A stretch of DNA of 33,566 bases, taken from contig CAMLLG010000044.1 of the NCBI GenBank assembly GCA_946480825.1, positions 1 through 33,566 of the forward strand. Reading direction: 5' to 3'. Shown here one piece after another: positions 19,292-30,573 of the stretch. A program made the translations under genes and the position numbers. Each line of letters opens with the position of its first letter. Positions within the stretch are counted from its first letter, which is position 1. The DNA comes from an uncultured Lysobacteraceae bacterium. GTDB taxonomy: Bacteria; Pseudomonadota; Gammaproteobacteria; Xanthomonadales; Xanthomonadaceae. The notes below the pieces were generated by a model, which saw nothing but the letters and a program-made list of their open reading frames with translations, was not told the origin of the DNA and did not search any database.

Positions 19292-20500
19292 ATGGAGACG
19301 ACATTGGAACGCCGATACGATCTGGACTGGGTGCGGGTGGCCGCTTTTTTCCTGCTGGTGCTCTATCACGTCGGCATGTACTACGTGAGCTGGGACTGGC
19401 ACGTGAAAAGCCCGTTCGCCGACGAGACTCTCGAACCGCTGATGCTGCTGTCGTCGCCCTGGCGGCTGTCGCTGCTGTTCCTGATTTCCGGGGTGGCGAC
19501 CGCCTTCCTGTTCCGGAAGCGCGCGGTCGGATTCGTCGGCCAGCGCTCGTGGCGGCTGCTGCTCCCGCTGATCTTCGGCATGCTGGTGGTGGTGACGCCG
19601 CAGGCGTATTACGAAGTGGTCGAGAAGCTGCCGGGCGGTTACCGCGACGGCTATCTCGCGTTCTGGGGCCGCTATCTGCAGGGCGACGGGACGTTCTGCC
19701 GCGATGGCGACTGTCTGGACCTGCCGACCTGGAACCACCTGTGGTTCGTCGCCTATCTCTGGGTCTACACCCTGATCGGCTGGGCGCTGCTGCGTTTCGC
19801 GCCGCGCGCGATGACGGCCACAGGCGACCGGATGGAACGGCGCCTGTCGGGCGTCGGCGTCCTGCTCTGGCCCGCGGCCGTGCTCGCCATCGCACGCCTG
19901 GTGCTGGTCGGACGCTTCGAATCCACCCATGCCCTCGTCGACGACTGGTACAACCATGCGCAATACCTGCCGATCTTCCTGTTCGGGGCGCTGGTCGCCA
20001 CCCGCGAGGGCGTCTGGCATGCGCTGCAGCGGATGCGCTGGGTCTCCGCGGCGCTGGCGACGGCCGGGTACATGTTCATCGTCTGGTACTTCTACGGCAG
20101 CGGCTACGGCGACGAGCGGCCGCCGCCGGACGCGCTGCGCATGCTGCAGCGTGCGGCCTGGGCGCTGTTCCAGTGGACCGCGATCGCCGCGATCCTCGGC
20201 TTCGTCCGCGGCATCGCCTTCCGGAACGGCCCGGCGCTGCGGTATCTGCGCGAGGCCGTGTTCCCGATCTACATCCTGCATCAGACGGTCATCGTGATCC
20301 TGGCCCACAACGCGCAGCCGCTGGGACTGCGGCCGGCGGTCGAAGGTCCGCTGCTGGTAGTGGCGACGTTCGGGCTGTGTTTTCTCGGTTTCGAGATCGT
20401 GCGGCGGGTGCGGTGGATGCGGCCGTTGTTCGGATTGACGGTGAGCCCACGTCCCGACAGCCCGCCTGTCGAAACACCGCGAACGATAACGACAGGATAG
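19292..20500 (+). CDS. Membrane acyltransferase, OpgC/MdoC-like (acyltransferase 3 family)
   Basis: 402-residue integral membrane protein with about ten hydrophobic segments. The N-terminus YDLDWVRVAAFFLLVLYHVG carries the conserved His26 of acyltransferase-3 proteins and resembles OpgC, which adds succinyl groups to periplasmic glucans; the later LFLISGVATAFLF and IYILHQTVIVILAHN segments fit as well. The acceptor here is unknown. The ATG at 19292 is used; an in-frame TTG at 19304 has GGAG at a good distance and could be the real start (LERRYDLDW). An upstream in-frame start at 19226 would add 22 unconserved residues. It is divergent from rpfD and convergent with the VIT-domain gene. Confidence 0.78.
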   Translation: METTLERRYDLDWVRVAAFFLLVLYHVGMYYVSWDWHVKSPFADETLEPLMLLSSPWRLSLLFLISGVATAFLFRKRAVGFVGQRSWRLLLPLIFGMLVVVTPQAYYEVVEKLPGGYRDGYLAFWGRYLQGDGTFCRDGDCLDLPTWNHLWFVAYLWVYTLIGWALLRFAPRAMTATGDRMERRLSGVGVLLWPAAVLAIARLVLVGRFESTHALVDDWYNHAQYLPIFLFGALVATREGVWHALQRMRWVSAALATAGYMFIVWYFYGSGYGDERPPPDALRMLQRAAWALFQWTAIAAILGFVRGIAFRNGPALRYLREAVFPIYILHQTVIVILAHNAQPLGLRPAVEGPLLVVATFGLCFLGFEIVRRVRWMRPLFGLTVSPRPDSPPVETPRTITTG

Positions 20501-20507
20501 AACCCGA

Positions 20508-20616
20508 GTCGTCGCCCCGGCGAAGGCCGGGGCCCAGGTTTCGCGAGGACGTCTCGATATTCGCGACGTAAACGCAGTCGTGGCCCAAGGCTGGGTCCCG
20601 GCCTTCGCGGGACGAC
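20508..20616. repeat. REP-like inverted pair 1
   Basis: Unit GTCGTCGCCCCGGCGAAGG onward (20508-20537) faces an inverted unit (20590-20616) reading GTCGTCCCGCGAAGGCCGGG on the minus strand, with 52 bp between. Each unit is itself palindromic (CCCCGGC..GAAG..GCCGGGG). Translated, such units give the AFAGATT pattern common in dispersed repeats of this bacterial group. A pair after two convergent genes could act as a two-way terminator. Confidence 0.7.
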
Positions 20617-20694
20617 GGCATGGGATGAAGATCTCGCCGACGTTCACCGGTGCAATCACATGAGGCGATCGCATCCGAAAAACAGAGGCAGTCT

Positions 20695-20740
20695 TCACTT
20701 CACCTCGAACTCGCCCACGAACACGGTCTCGCTGCGTCCG
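20695..20740 (-). pseudogene. Duplicated tail of the VIT/DUF2135 gene
   Basis: Reads on the minus strand as GRSETVFVGEFEVK plus stop, identical in protein to the end of the gene at 20891. Of 45 aligned bases three differ, and all three are third-position synonymous changes (GGA/GGC, GTG/GTA, AAG/AAA). It is preceded in frame by a stop only three codons upstream, so it is not expressed as a gene. It is a gene remnant. Confidence 0.75.
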
Positions 20741-20758
20741 ATCGCCTACCGGCCAATC

Positions 20759-20845
20759 GCCGTCGCCCCGCCGAAGGCCGGGGTCCCGCTTCACGATGCC
20801 CGATCGAGAATCGAACGGCTGGGTCCCGGCATTCGCCGGGACGAC
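20759..20845. repeat. REP-like inverted pair 2
   Basis: A unit at 20759-20789 (GCCGTCGCCCCGCCGAAGG onward) faces an inverted unit at 20818-20845 (minus strand GTCGTCCCGGCGAATGCCGG), separated by 28 bp. Same family and same orientation as pair 1. Confidence 0.7.
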
Positions 20846-20890
20846 GGCCTGGGTGGCGGCATGACCGAGGGAGTTGGCTGACGCAACAAG

Positions 20891-23884
20891 TCATTTCACC
20901 TCGAACTCGCCCACGAATACGGTCTCGCTGCGGCCGTTCAGGCGCAGGGTCACCGATTCCTGTTTGTGGCGCTTCGTACCCCAGCCGGTACTGAAGCCGA
21001 GATTGAGCGTGGTCGCGCCGGTGACGATCTGCTGGCGGTCGCCGAAGAAATTGGCTTCGACCTTGTACTTGCCCGGCTTGGCGTTTTTCAGCACGAATTC
21101 CTCGGGGCCGTAGCCGCCGGTGAAGTCGTCGCTGATCAGGCCGCCCTGATACGTGTCGCGGTTGCCGTAGTAGCAGCGTTCGCCGTTCGGGTCGGTCACC
21201 CACAGGTCCATGTCGCTGTTGTCGCTGTCCCAGGACAGCACCACCCGCAGATCCAGCGGCATGTTCTTCAGCAACCGGCGATCGATGAAAGCGGTGTCGA
21301 GCGGCGTCGGACTGGTGGCGATCACCGCGTTCATTTCGTTGAGCGCGACCAGTTCGATTTCGGAGAACCGCGCATCCCACGGCCGTGCGGCGACGTCGTA
21401 CAGACGCTCGATGCCTTCCTGGCGCTGTCCCGACGCGGCGAGCGCGAGACCGAGGTCGCGATGGCTCTGCGGCTCTTCGTCGGCGAGACGCAGCACCTCG
21501 CGGAACACGTCGACCGCGCGGGCGAAATCCTGCGCCTGCATCAGCCGATAGCCCAGCACGCGCAACACGTGGCGGTTTTCCAGATCGAGTTCGGCCAGAT
21601 TCGACAGCACGCGCAGCGCTTCGGCGCGGCGGCCTTTCTTCAACAACAGATCGGCCACGTCGAGATAGAACGCGGTGCTGTCGGCATGGCTGTCGCGCTC
21701 GTCGAGATAGACGGCGTAGAGATCCTCGGCCTTCGCATCGCGCAGGCGGCGGGCGTACGGCGAATCCGGCGCCCAGGCCTGCAACTGGATGGACACGCCC
21801 TCACCCGCGGCGCGATCGTCGGTCGCACCCGCGGGCGCCGACGCGAGCGCGCTGCGGTTGCGGCTCAGCGCGCGTTCCGCGACCTCGCGTTCGGACATGT
21901 CGCGGCGTTCGCTGGCTGCGGCCTCGGCGGCGAACGCTTCCTGCATCATGGCCGGCGCCGGTGCGGGCGGCGGCGGCACACCGGCCGGTGCGCTCGCCAC
22001 GGCGCCGGCCTTCGGCGCTTCGGGTTTCGGCGGCGCACCCTTCGGGAAATCGCGCTGCCACCATTCGAGGCGTTCGGCGAACCGCCGCGCCACTTCTTCC
22101 AGACGCTGGCTGCGCGACTGCGCCTTTTCCGCGATCTGCGTCCGCCGCAGCGCGTCCACTTCCGCGCGCAGCGCGGCGGGTGCGGGAATGTCGTAACGCA
22201 CGTAATCGGCGGCGGCTTCCAGCACCAGCAGCGACGTGCCCGGCGTGACCAGGCCGAAACGCTGGCCGAGACGCGCGATCGCGGCGCTGTGCCGTTCCGG
22301 CTCGGCCACGCGCGCAGCCACCTGCCAATTCGCCCACAGCGTCGCGACCTGCGCGCTCTCGGGCGCATCGGCGGCCACCGGCACTTCGATCGTGCGCGAT
22401 GCACCGGCTTCGCGCAGACGCACGCGCACGAGCGCCGTGGATTCGGTCAGACGACCGGCGATGCGCAGCAGACCGCCGTCGATCTCCCAGGCCTGCGGCT
22501 GCAGATCTTCGATGCCCTCGCCTTCCAGTCCGAGGATACGCGTGGTCTCCCTCAGCAGCGCCACGGCCGCGGCATCGAGGCCATCGCGACCCTGCCACTG
22601 CACGAGACGGCCGCCGCGCGCCGTCGCCAGCGCCGACAGGCGCGTGGCGTCGGCATCCGCGCCCGCGGAACTCAACGCATACAGCGCCTGGCCTTCGCGC
22701 AGTGTCGGGAACGCGGCGCCGCCGTAATTGCGCAGGCCGTCGCTCACCAGCAGGTATTCGCCGATGCCCGGCTGCGGCGTCCAATCGGCGAGATCGCTGG
22801 CGCCGTCGTACACCGCGGTCTCCAACACCTTGCGCAGCGCGCTCCAGTCGCCGTCGCGGATCTCGAAACGACCGCCGTCCTCGCCCACGTCGCGCAGCAG
22901 TCGCAGCGTCGCGCTGCCGTCGTCCATCGCCTTGAAATAGCGGTCGAGCAGCGCGAACTCGCTCTGGCGGTCGCGCTTTCGCGCGGAACCGGAGGCGTCC
23001 CACAGCAGGCCGATCGACGAAGGCAGCGTGCGCGGAACGCTCTGCGCCGCGACCAGCGGCATATCCACCAGCGCGAACCGGTCGCCGTCGTAGTCCTGGA
23101 CATAGACTTGTCCGGACGTGCCCGCGGGCAGACGCAGCCCCAGCGGCTTCGACCGGCGCGTCGACGGCGACGCCGGCAGCGTTTCGCGCAGGGTCTCGTA
23201 TCGGGCGGCATACCCGCCGCGGGTGCGCTGGAAATCCAGCGCTGCGAAACCGCCGGACTGCGTCGGCGCCGCGCTGAGGCCGCGGGCGCGGATCGAAAGC
23301 GCGAGGCGGTCGGCGGTGTCCAGCAGTTGCACCGGCACATCCAGACGCCAGGCGCCGGCCTCGCGGCGCAGCGCCTCATCGATCACCAGCCGCACCTGGC
23401 GCGTGCCGCGCGCGGGAATCGGATAGACGCGGAGGCGGAAATGATTGCCCGCGGTCTGTTCCAGCAGGCCCGGGTCGACGTTGCGGCGTTCGATGCTTTC
23501 GAACACCTGCTGCGCCTTCTGCTTCGGCACCGGCACCGCATCGCGCAGTTCGCCGCCGACATCCAGGGCGAAGGCGCTGACCTGCTGGCCCGGCTGCAGC
23601 GGGAATTCCAGCGCGCCTTCCAGCAGCCGGTCGTTGGGATTGTGGAGCGTCAGCAGCAGCGTGCTGCGCGCGAGCCCACCGTTGGTTTCGATGTCGAGCG
23701 AAGCCGAGCGCAGGCCTACCGGAACGGCAGCGCCCGGCGCGACGATCAGCGGCGGCGCGATGAGCGCGGGCTCGGGCTGCGGGCGCTCGACCGGCCGCGG
23801 TGCGCGCTGGGCGACGGCGGCGTGGCCCAGCATCAAGCCGGCGGCGAGCGTGAGGAGGATGGATCCGGTGAAGCTGCGTGACAT
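20891..23884 (-). CDS. Exported VIT/VWA/TPR/DUF2135 protein
   Basis: 997 residues. Signal peptide 1-25 (LTLAAGLMLGHAAVA, cut before Gln26). A VIT (inter-alpha-trypsin inhibitor type) domain spans about 50-185 with GALEFPLQPGQQVSAFALDVGG. A von Willebrand A-like domain follows from about 288, with the metal-site sequence DASGS at 296-300. After a Pro/Ala-rich linker (about 610-650) come TPR-like repeats (about 735-840), and a C-terminal DUF2135-type beta domain (about 880-990; LSWDSDNSDMDLWVTDPNG). VIT-VWA proteins of bacteria are cell-envelope proteins of unclear function. Xanthomonas rpf regions contain a gene named rpfI of unknown function; I cannot say whether this is it. A 12-bp palindrome lies 36 bp before the start. 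Confidence 0.82.
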   Translation of the reverse strand: MSRSFTGSILLTLAAGLMLGHAAVAQRAPRPVERPQPEPALIAPPLIVAPGAAVPVGLRSASLDIETNGGLARSTLLLTLHNPNDRLLEGALEFPLQPGQQVSAFALDVGGELRDAVPVPKQKAQQVFESIERRNVDPGLLEQTAGNHFRLRVYPIPARGTRQVRLVIDEALRREAGAWRLDVPVQLLDTADRLALSIRARGLSAAPTQSGGFAALDFQRTRGGYAARYETLRETLPASPSTRRSKPLGLRLPAGTSGQVYVQDYDGDRFALVDMPLVAAQSVPRTLPSSIGLLWDASGSARKRDRQSEFALLDRYFKAMDDGSATLRLLRDVGEDGGRFEIRDGDWSALRKVLETAVYDGASDLADWTPQPGIGEYLLVSDGLRNYGGAAFPTLREGQALYALSSAGADADATRLSALATARGGRLVQWQGRDGLDAAAVALLRETTRILGLEGEGIEDLQPQAWEIDGGLLRIAGRLTESTALVRVRLREAGASRTIEVPVAADAPESAQVATLWANWQVAARVAEPERHSAAIARLGQRFGLVTPGTSLLVLEAAADYVRYDIPAPAALRAEVDALRRTQIAEKAQSRSQRLEEVARRFAERLEWWQRDFPKGAPPKPEAPKAGAVASAPAGVPPPPAPAPAMMQEAFAAEAAASERRDMSEREVAERALSRNRSALASAPAGATDDRAAGEGVSIQLQAWAPDSPYARRLRDAKAEDLYAVYLDERDSHADSTAFYLDVADLLLKKGRRAEALRVLSNLAELDLENRHVLRVLGYRLMQAQDFARAVDVFREVLRLADEEPQSHRDLGLALAASGQRQEGIERLYDVAARPWDARFSEIELVALNEMNAVIATSPTPLDTAFIDRRLLKNMPLDLRVVLSWDSDNSDMDLWVTDPNGERCYYGNRDTYQGGLISDDFTGGYGPEEFVLKNAKPGKYKVEANFFGDRQQIVTGATTLNLGFSTGWGTKRHKQESVTLRLNGRSETVFVGEFEVK

Positions 23885-23910
23885 GGCGGTGCCCCTGCGG
23901 AGGTTGTCTG

Positions 23911-23942
23911 CTCAACGGATCGTCCGGACGAACGGGGTTGAG
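23911..23942. promoter_or_regulatory. Nested dyad upstream of the VIT-domain gene
   Basis: The perfect 12-bp palindrome TCGTCCGGACGA (23920-23931) is enclosed by CTCAAC (23911-23916) and GTTGAG (23937-23942). It lies 27-58 bp before the VIT-gene start on its promoter side and may be an operator or a structured leader. Confidence 0.4.
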
Positions 23943-24003
23943 GCTGGCGACATGCTAACCGCCCGCGCGACGTTGCGGACTCGACCGGATGGGCGCTCAA
24001 GCG

Positions 24004-24060
24004 GAACGGACTTAACCCGAACGGACTCAGCCTGAACGGACTTAGCCTGGAACAGACTCG
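24004..24060. repeat. 15-bp tandem repeat overlapping the recJ stop
   Basis: GAACGGACTTAACCC (24004-24018), GAACGGACTCAGCCT (24019-24033), GAACGGACTTAGCCT (24034-24048) and a diverged GAACAGACTCG (24050-24060). The recJ stop codon (24042-24044) lies inside the third copy and the last codons of recJ in the fourth. Read through on the minus strand, the array encodes LSPFRLSPFGLSPFR. Confidence 0.75.
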
Positions 24061-25793
24061 CGATGCACCACCACAAGTTGCACCGCATCGCCGCCGCGCC
24101 AATCGTCGGGCTGCAGCCGATACGCGATGCGCGCGCGCGGCGGCGGCGGCTCGCCGCTCCAGCCGCCGAAGTGGATCGCGGAGATGCGGCGCGCGGCGCC
24201 GGGCCACGCGAGTTCCAGCTTGATGTGCTGTTCGCCCACCGGTCGCCAGCTCACGATCTCGAACACATCGTCGAACACCGGCTCCGGGAAGCCCTGCCCC
24301 CACGGTCCGCCATCGCGCAACGCCAGCGCGGTACCGATGGCGCAGTCGCCGGGCGAGATCGCGCCGTCGCTGAGGATCACGTCCTGCAGCAGTTCGGGCG
24401 ACAGCAATTCCGCCGCGCATCGTTCGAACGCGCTCTGGAAACGCGGCAGCGCGTCCAGACGCAGACTCAGGCCCGCGGCCATCGCATGGCCGCCGAATTT
24501 CTCGATCAACCCGGGATGGCGCGCATCCACTGCCGCGAGTGCGTCGCGGATATGGAACCCGGCGATCGAACGCGCGGAACCGCGCAGCAGATCGCTGCCG
24601 GCCTCGCTGGGCGCGAACGCGATCGTCGGACGATGCACGCGCTCCTTGATCTTCGAGGCGACCAGCCCGACCACGCCGGGATGCCAGTCTTCGCGATAGA
24701 GACAGATCGTGGCGCGCCCGCTTTCGACTTCGGACGACAGCGCCGCGACCGCATCCTCGGCGTCGCCGACCATCTGCTGCTGCACGCCGCGGCGCTCGGC
24801 GTTGATGCCGTCGAGAATCTCGGCGAGTTCGCGCGCGCGGCGCGGGTCGTCGCAGAGCAGGCATTCGATGCCGAGCGCCATGTCTTCCAGACGACCGGCG
24901 GCGTTGATGCGCGGCGCCAGCGCGAAGCCGATGTCGGCGGCGGTGAGCGTGGCGCATTGGCGACGCGAGACTTCGATCAGCGCGCGCAGTCCCGCGCAGC
25001 CGTGGCCCGCGCGCAGTCGGCGCAGGCCGGCCGCGACGAGAGCGCGATTGTTGGCATCGAGCGCGACGAGATCGGCCACCGTGCCGACCGCGACCAGATC
25101 GAGCAGCGTCGACAGATCGGGCGGTTCGCCTTCGAAACGACCCGCTTCGCGCAGGCGCCTGCGCAATGCCAGCAGCACGTAGAACATGACGCCGACGCCC
25201 GCGAGCGCCTTCGACGGAAACGCATCGCCGGGCAGATTCGGATCGACGATGACGTCGGCCTGCGGCAATCGTTCGCCGGGCAGATGATGATCGGTGACCA
25301 GCACCCGCCAGCCGCGCGACTTCGCGGCCGCGATGCCGGCGAGGCAGGCGATGCCGTGATCGACGGTGACCAGCAGATCGGGCGCGAGCGCGGCGAGATC
25401 GTCGACCAGGCCCGGCGACAGCCCGTAGCCGTGCACCATCCGGTTCGGGACCGCGTACGACACGTGCCGCGCGCCGAGCATGCGCAGACCGCGCACCGCG
25501 ACCGCGCAGGCGGTGGCGCCGTCGCAGTCGAAATCGCCGACGACGACGATGTGGCGGCCCGCGGCCATCGTCTCTTCCAACAGCGCGGCGGCGGCATCGA
25601 CCGCGCCCAGACCGTCGGGCGGCAGCAACTGGTTCAGGCGCGGCTGCGCGAGCGCGTGGGTCGCGGCGCCGCGCGCGGCGTAGACCTGGCGCAACAGCGG
25701 CGGCACGTGCGCGGGCCAATCACCGTCGCCGGCCTGCATGCGCAGCGCGTGCGCGTCGAGGGCGATGTCGCGGCGCCGGATCGAGCGACTCAT
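24042..25793 (-). CDS. recJ: Single-stranded-DNA-specific exonuclease RecJ
   Basis: 5'-3' exonuclease for recombination and mismatch repair. 583 residues against 577 in E. coli. DHH phosphoesterase motifs: GDFDCDG (Asp87, Asp89, Asp91) and TDHH (Asp168-His170); the DHHA1 domain motif GGHAMAAGLSLR follows in the C-terminal half, then an OB-fold region. The ATG at 25793 overlaps the rpfE stop (ATGA), so the two are translationally coupled; the frame remains open upstream to 26258, but only inside rpfE. The last seven codons and the stop lie in a 15-bp tandem repeat. Confidence 0.95.
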   Translation of the reverse strand: MSRSIRRRDIALDAHALRMQAGDGDWPAHVPPLLRQVYAARGAATHALAQPRLNQLLPPDGLGAVDAAAALLEETMAAGRHIVVVGDFDCDGATACAVAVRGLRMLGARHVSYAVPNRMVHGYGLSPGLVDDLAALAPDLLVTVDHGIACLAGIAAAKSRGWRVLVTDHHLPGERLPQADVIVDPNLPGDAFPSKALAGVGVMFYVLLALRRRLREAGRFEGEPPDLSTLLDLVAVGTVADLVALDANNRALVAAGLRRLRAGHGCAGLRALIEVSRRQCATLTAADIGFALAPRINAAGRLEDMALGIECLLCDDPRRARELAEILDGINAERRGVQQQMVGDAEDAVAALSSEVESGRATICLYREDWHPGVVGLVASKIKERVHRPTIAFAPSEAGSDLLRGSARSIAGFHIRDALAAVDARHPGLIEKFGGHAMAAGLSLRLDALPRFQSAFERCAAELLSPELLQDVILSDGAISPGDCAIGTALALRDGGPWGQGFPEPVFDDVFEIVSWRPVGEQHIKLELAWPGAARRISAIHFGGWSGEPPPPRARIAYRLQPDDWRGGDAVQLVVVHRESVPG

Positions 25794-26758
25794 GCGCCCG
25801 CGGCCTGCGGCGGCGCCCATGCGCCGCGCCAGAATCGCCAGCGTTGGCCGCGCGTAAAGCGCAACCGCATGCCATCGACGGCATCGATGTCGAGCGCGGC
25901 CAACGTCCCGTCCGCGAGCGCGCGCAGCGCCGGCGCCAGCCAATCGCGCTGCAGCGCGGCCAGATCGCGCATGCGCCGCAGATCGAAGAGTGCGACGCCG
26001 CTTGCGGACGCAGGCATCGATGCGGACGGAAACACGGGCGGCAAGCGCACGGCATGACCGCCGGCGACGACCGCCAGCGCGCGCACGAGGTCGTCGTCGC
26101 TGGCCGCATGCGACACCGCGCTGGACACCGCATCCGGCAGCACCCCGCCGCCCCAGACCCAGAGCGCGTTCACCGGCACCAGGCCGCGTTCGGCACGATG
26201 CCCATTCCACGGATGGTTGTGCAGCACGATCTGCACCTCGTTGAGCAGCGCGCGCCAACGTCGGCCTTCGGGGCCGTCCGGCTGATGCTCGAAGAGATCC
26301 TCGCCCAGCGCATCGTCGGGCGCGCTGAAGACCGGCAGTTTCGCTTCGCGCGGAAGGCGCAGATACCAGCGTGCCGGCGCCGGCGCATCCAGCGCGAAAC
26401 CGCTGTCGCCGAAGATCGGTTTCAGCGCCGGCAGCAGCGCATCGACATCCTCACGCGACAGCGACAGACGCTCGCCGATGCCGAGCAGCCGCGCACCGTT
26501 GATGTCGGGCCGCACGTGCGCGGGATCGGCGCGCAGCCAGGCCGATCCCGCGGCATCGGCGGCATCGGCCTGACGCGTCAGCGCCGCGGGCGCCCAGCGC
26601 GCGGGCATCGCGGCGAAATGCCGCTGCAGTTGCGCATCGCTGCCCGCCGTGACGGGGCGAGTGGAATCGGCACGACCGAACGCCTTCGCGATCTCCGGCA
26701 GCAGCGATTGCCGACCGAACACCGCCCAGGCCGGCAGCAGGAACAGCGCGCGCGACAT
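25790..26758 (-). CDS. rpfE: RpfE-type phosphoglycerate-mutase-like protein
   Basis: 322 residues. The pattern NEVQIVLHNHPWNGHRAERG followed by LVPVNALWVWGGG is characteristic of the RpfE-type proteins of Xanthomonas and beta-proteobacteria, distantly related to cofactor-independent phosphoglycerate mutase. The complete metal-binding set of the mutase is not visible, so catalysis is uncertain; the family is annotated as regulatory because of the rpf phenotype. The ATG at 26758 has GGAG nine bases upstream. It follows greA by 15 bp and overlaps recJ by four bases, so it is an internal gene of the carB-greA-rpfE-recJ run. Confidence 0.83.
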   Translation of the reverse strand: MSRALFLLPAWAVFGRQSLLPEIAKAFGRADSTRPVTAGSDAQLQRHFAAMPARWAPAALTRQADAADAAGSAWLRADPAHVRPDINGARLLGIGERLSLSREDVDALLPALKPIFGDSGFALDAPAPARWYLRLPREAKLPVFSAPDDALGEDLFEHQPDGPEGRRWRALLNEVQIVLHNHPWNGHRAERGLVPVNALWVWGGGVLPDAVSSAVSHAASDDDLVRALAVVAGGHAVRLPPVFPSASMPASASGVALFDLRRMRDLAALQRDWLAPALRALADGTLAALDIDAVDGMRLRFTRGQRWRFWRGAWAPPQAAGA

Positions 26759-26773
26759 CGCGACGGACTCCGC

Positions 26774-27246
26774 TCAGCCTTCGTACGCGACCCGGATCAA
26801 TTCGTACTCGCGTTTCCCGGCCGGCGCGTCGATCTCGACCACGTCGCCTTCGTGCTTGCCGATCAGCGCGCGCGCCAGCGGCGAGGAAATCGCGATCAGG
26901 CCCTGTTTGATGTCGGCTTCGAGATCGCCCACGATCTGGTAACGCTTTTCTTCGTCACTCTCGACATCGGCGAGGGTCACGGTCGCGCCGAACACGACGC
27001 GCGAGCCGGCGTTGAGCGTGGACACGTCGATCACCTGCGCATGCGACAGCTCGGCTTCGAGCTGCTTGATGCGCCCTTCGATGAAACCCTGCTGTTCGCG
27101 CGCGGCGTGATACTCGGCGTTTTCCTTGAGATCGCCGTGGGCGCGCGCCTCGGCGATGGCATTGATCACCGCCGGCCGCTGCACGCTTTTCAGCTGCTCC
27201 AGTTCGGCGCGGAGGCGCTGGGCGCCTTGGGTGGTGAGTGGGGCTC

Positions 27247-27250
<4 letters not shown>
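26774..27250 (-). CDS. greA: Transcription elongation factor GreA
   Basis: Rescues backtracked RNA polymerase by stimulating transcript cleavage. 158 residues, the usual length. The N-terminal antiparallel coiled coil carries the acidic tip in [18 protein letters not shown] (Asp40, Glu43; one position off E. coli Asp41/Glu44). The C-terminal FKBP-like domain ends [14 protein letters not shown]. The ATG at 27250 overlaps the carB stop (ATGA); the 12 extra residues available upstream lie inside carB and are not conserved. Confidence 0.96.
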
Positions 27251-30504
<3,254 letters not shown>

Positions 30505-30573
30505 GTCTTCACTCGAATGGAAAAATTGGAATCGACGACGGTGCGGCCGGGAAACGCTGATGCGGTGCGCGGA

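Larger units (their letters stand above)
20501..20890. other. Convergent intergenic region with REP-like repeats and a duplicated gene tail
   Basis: 390 bp between two convergent genes. It contains four REP-like palindromic units in two inverted pairs and a 46-bp near-copy of the 3' end of the adjacent VIT-domain gene. No functional gene was seen. Confidence 0.75.

Noticed and set aside
19037..20794. 585-codon minus-strand open frame through the acyltransferase
   Set aside because: Its start lies in the REP-like repeats and its body is antisense to a convincing membrane protein.
20508..20845. Palindromic units considered as insertion-sequence ends
   Set aside because: There is no transposase between or beside them and no target-site duplication; the short palindromes in inverted pairs fit REP elements better.
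24004..24060. Tandem repeats considered as a CRISPR array
   Set aside because: 15-bp units are directly adjacent without spacers and overlap a gene end.
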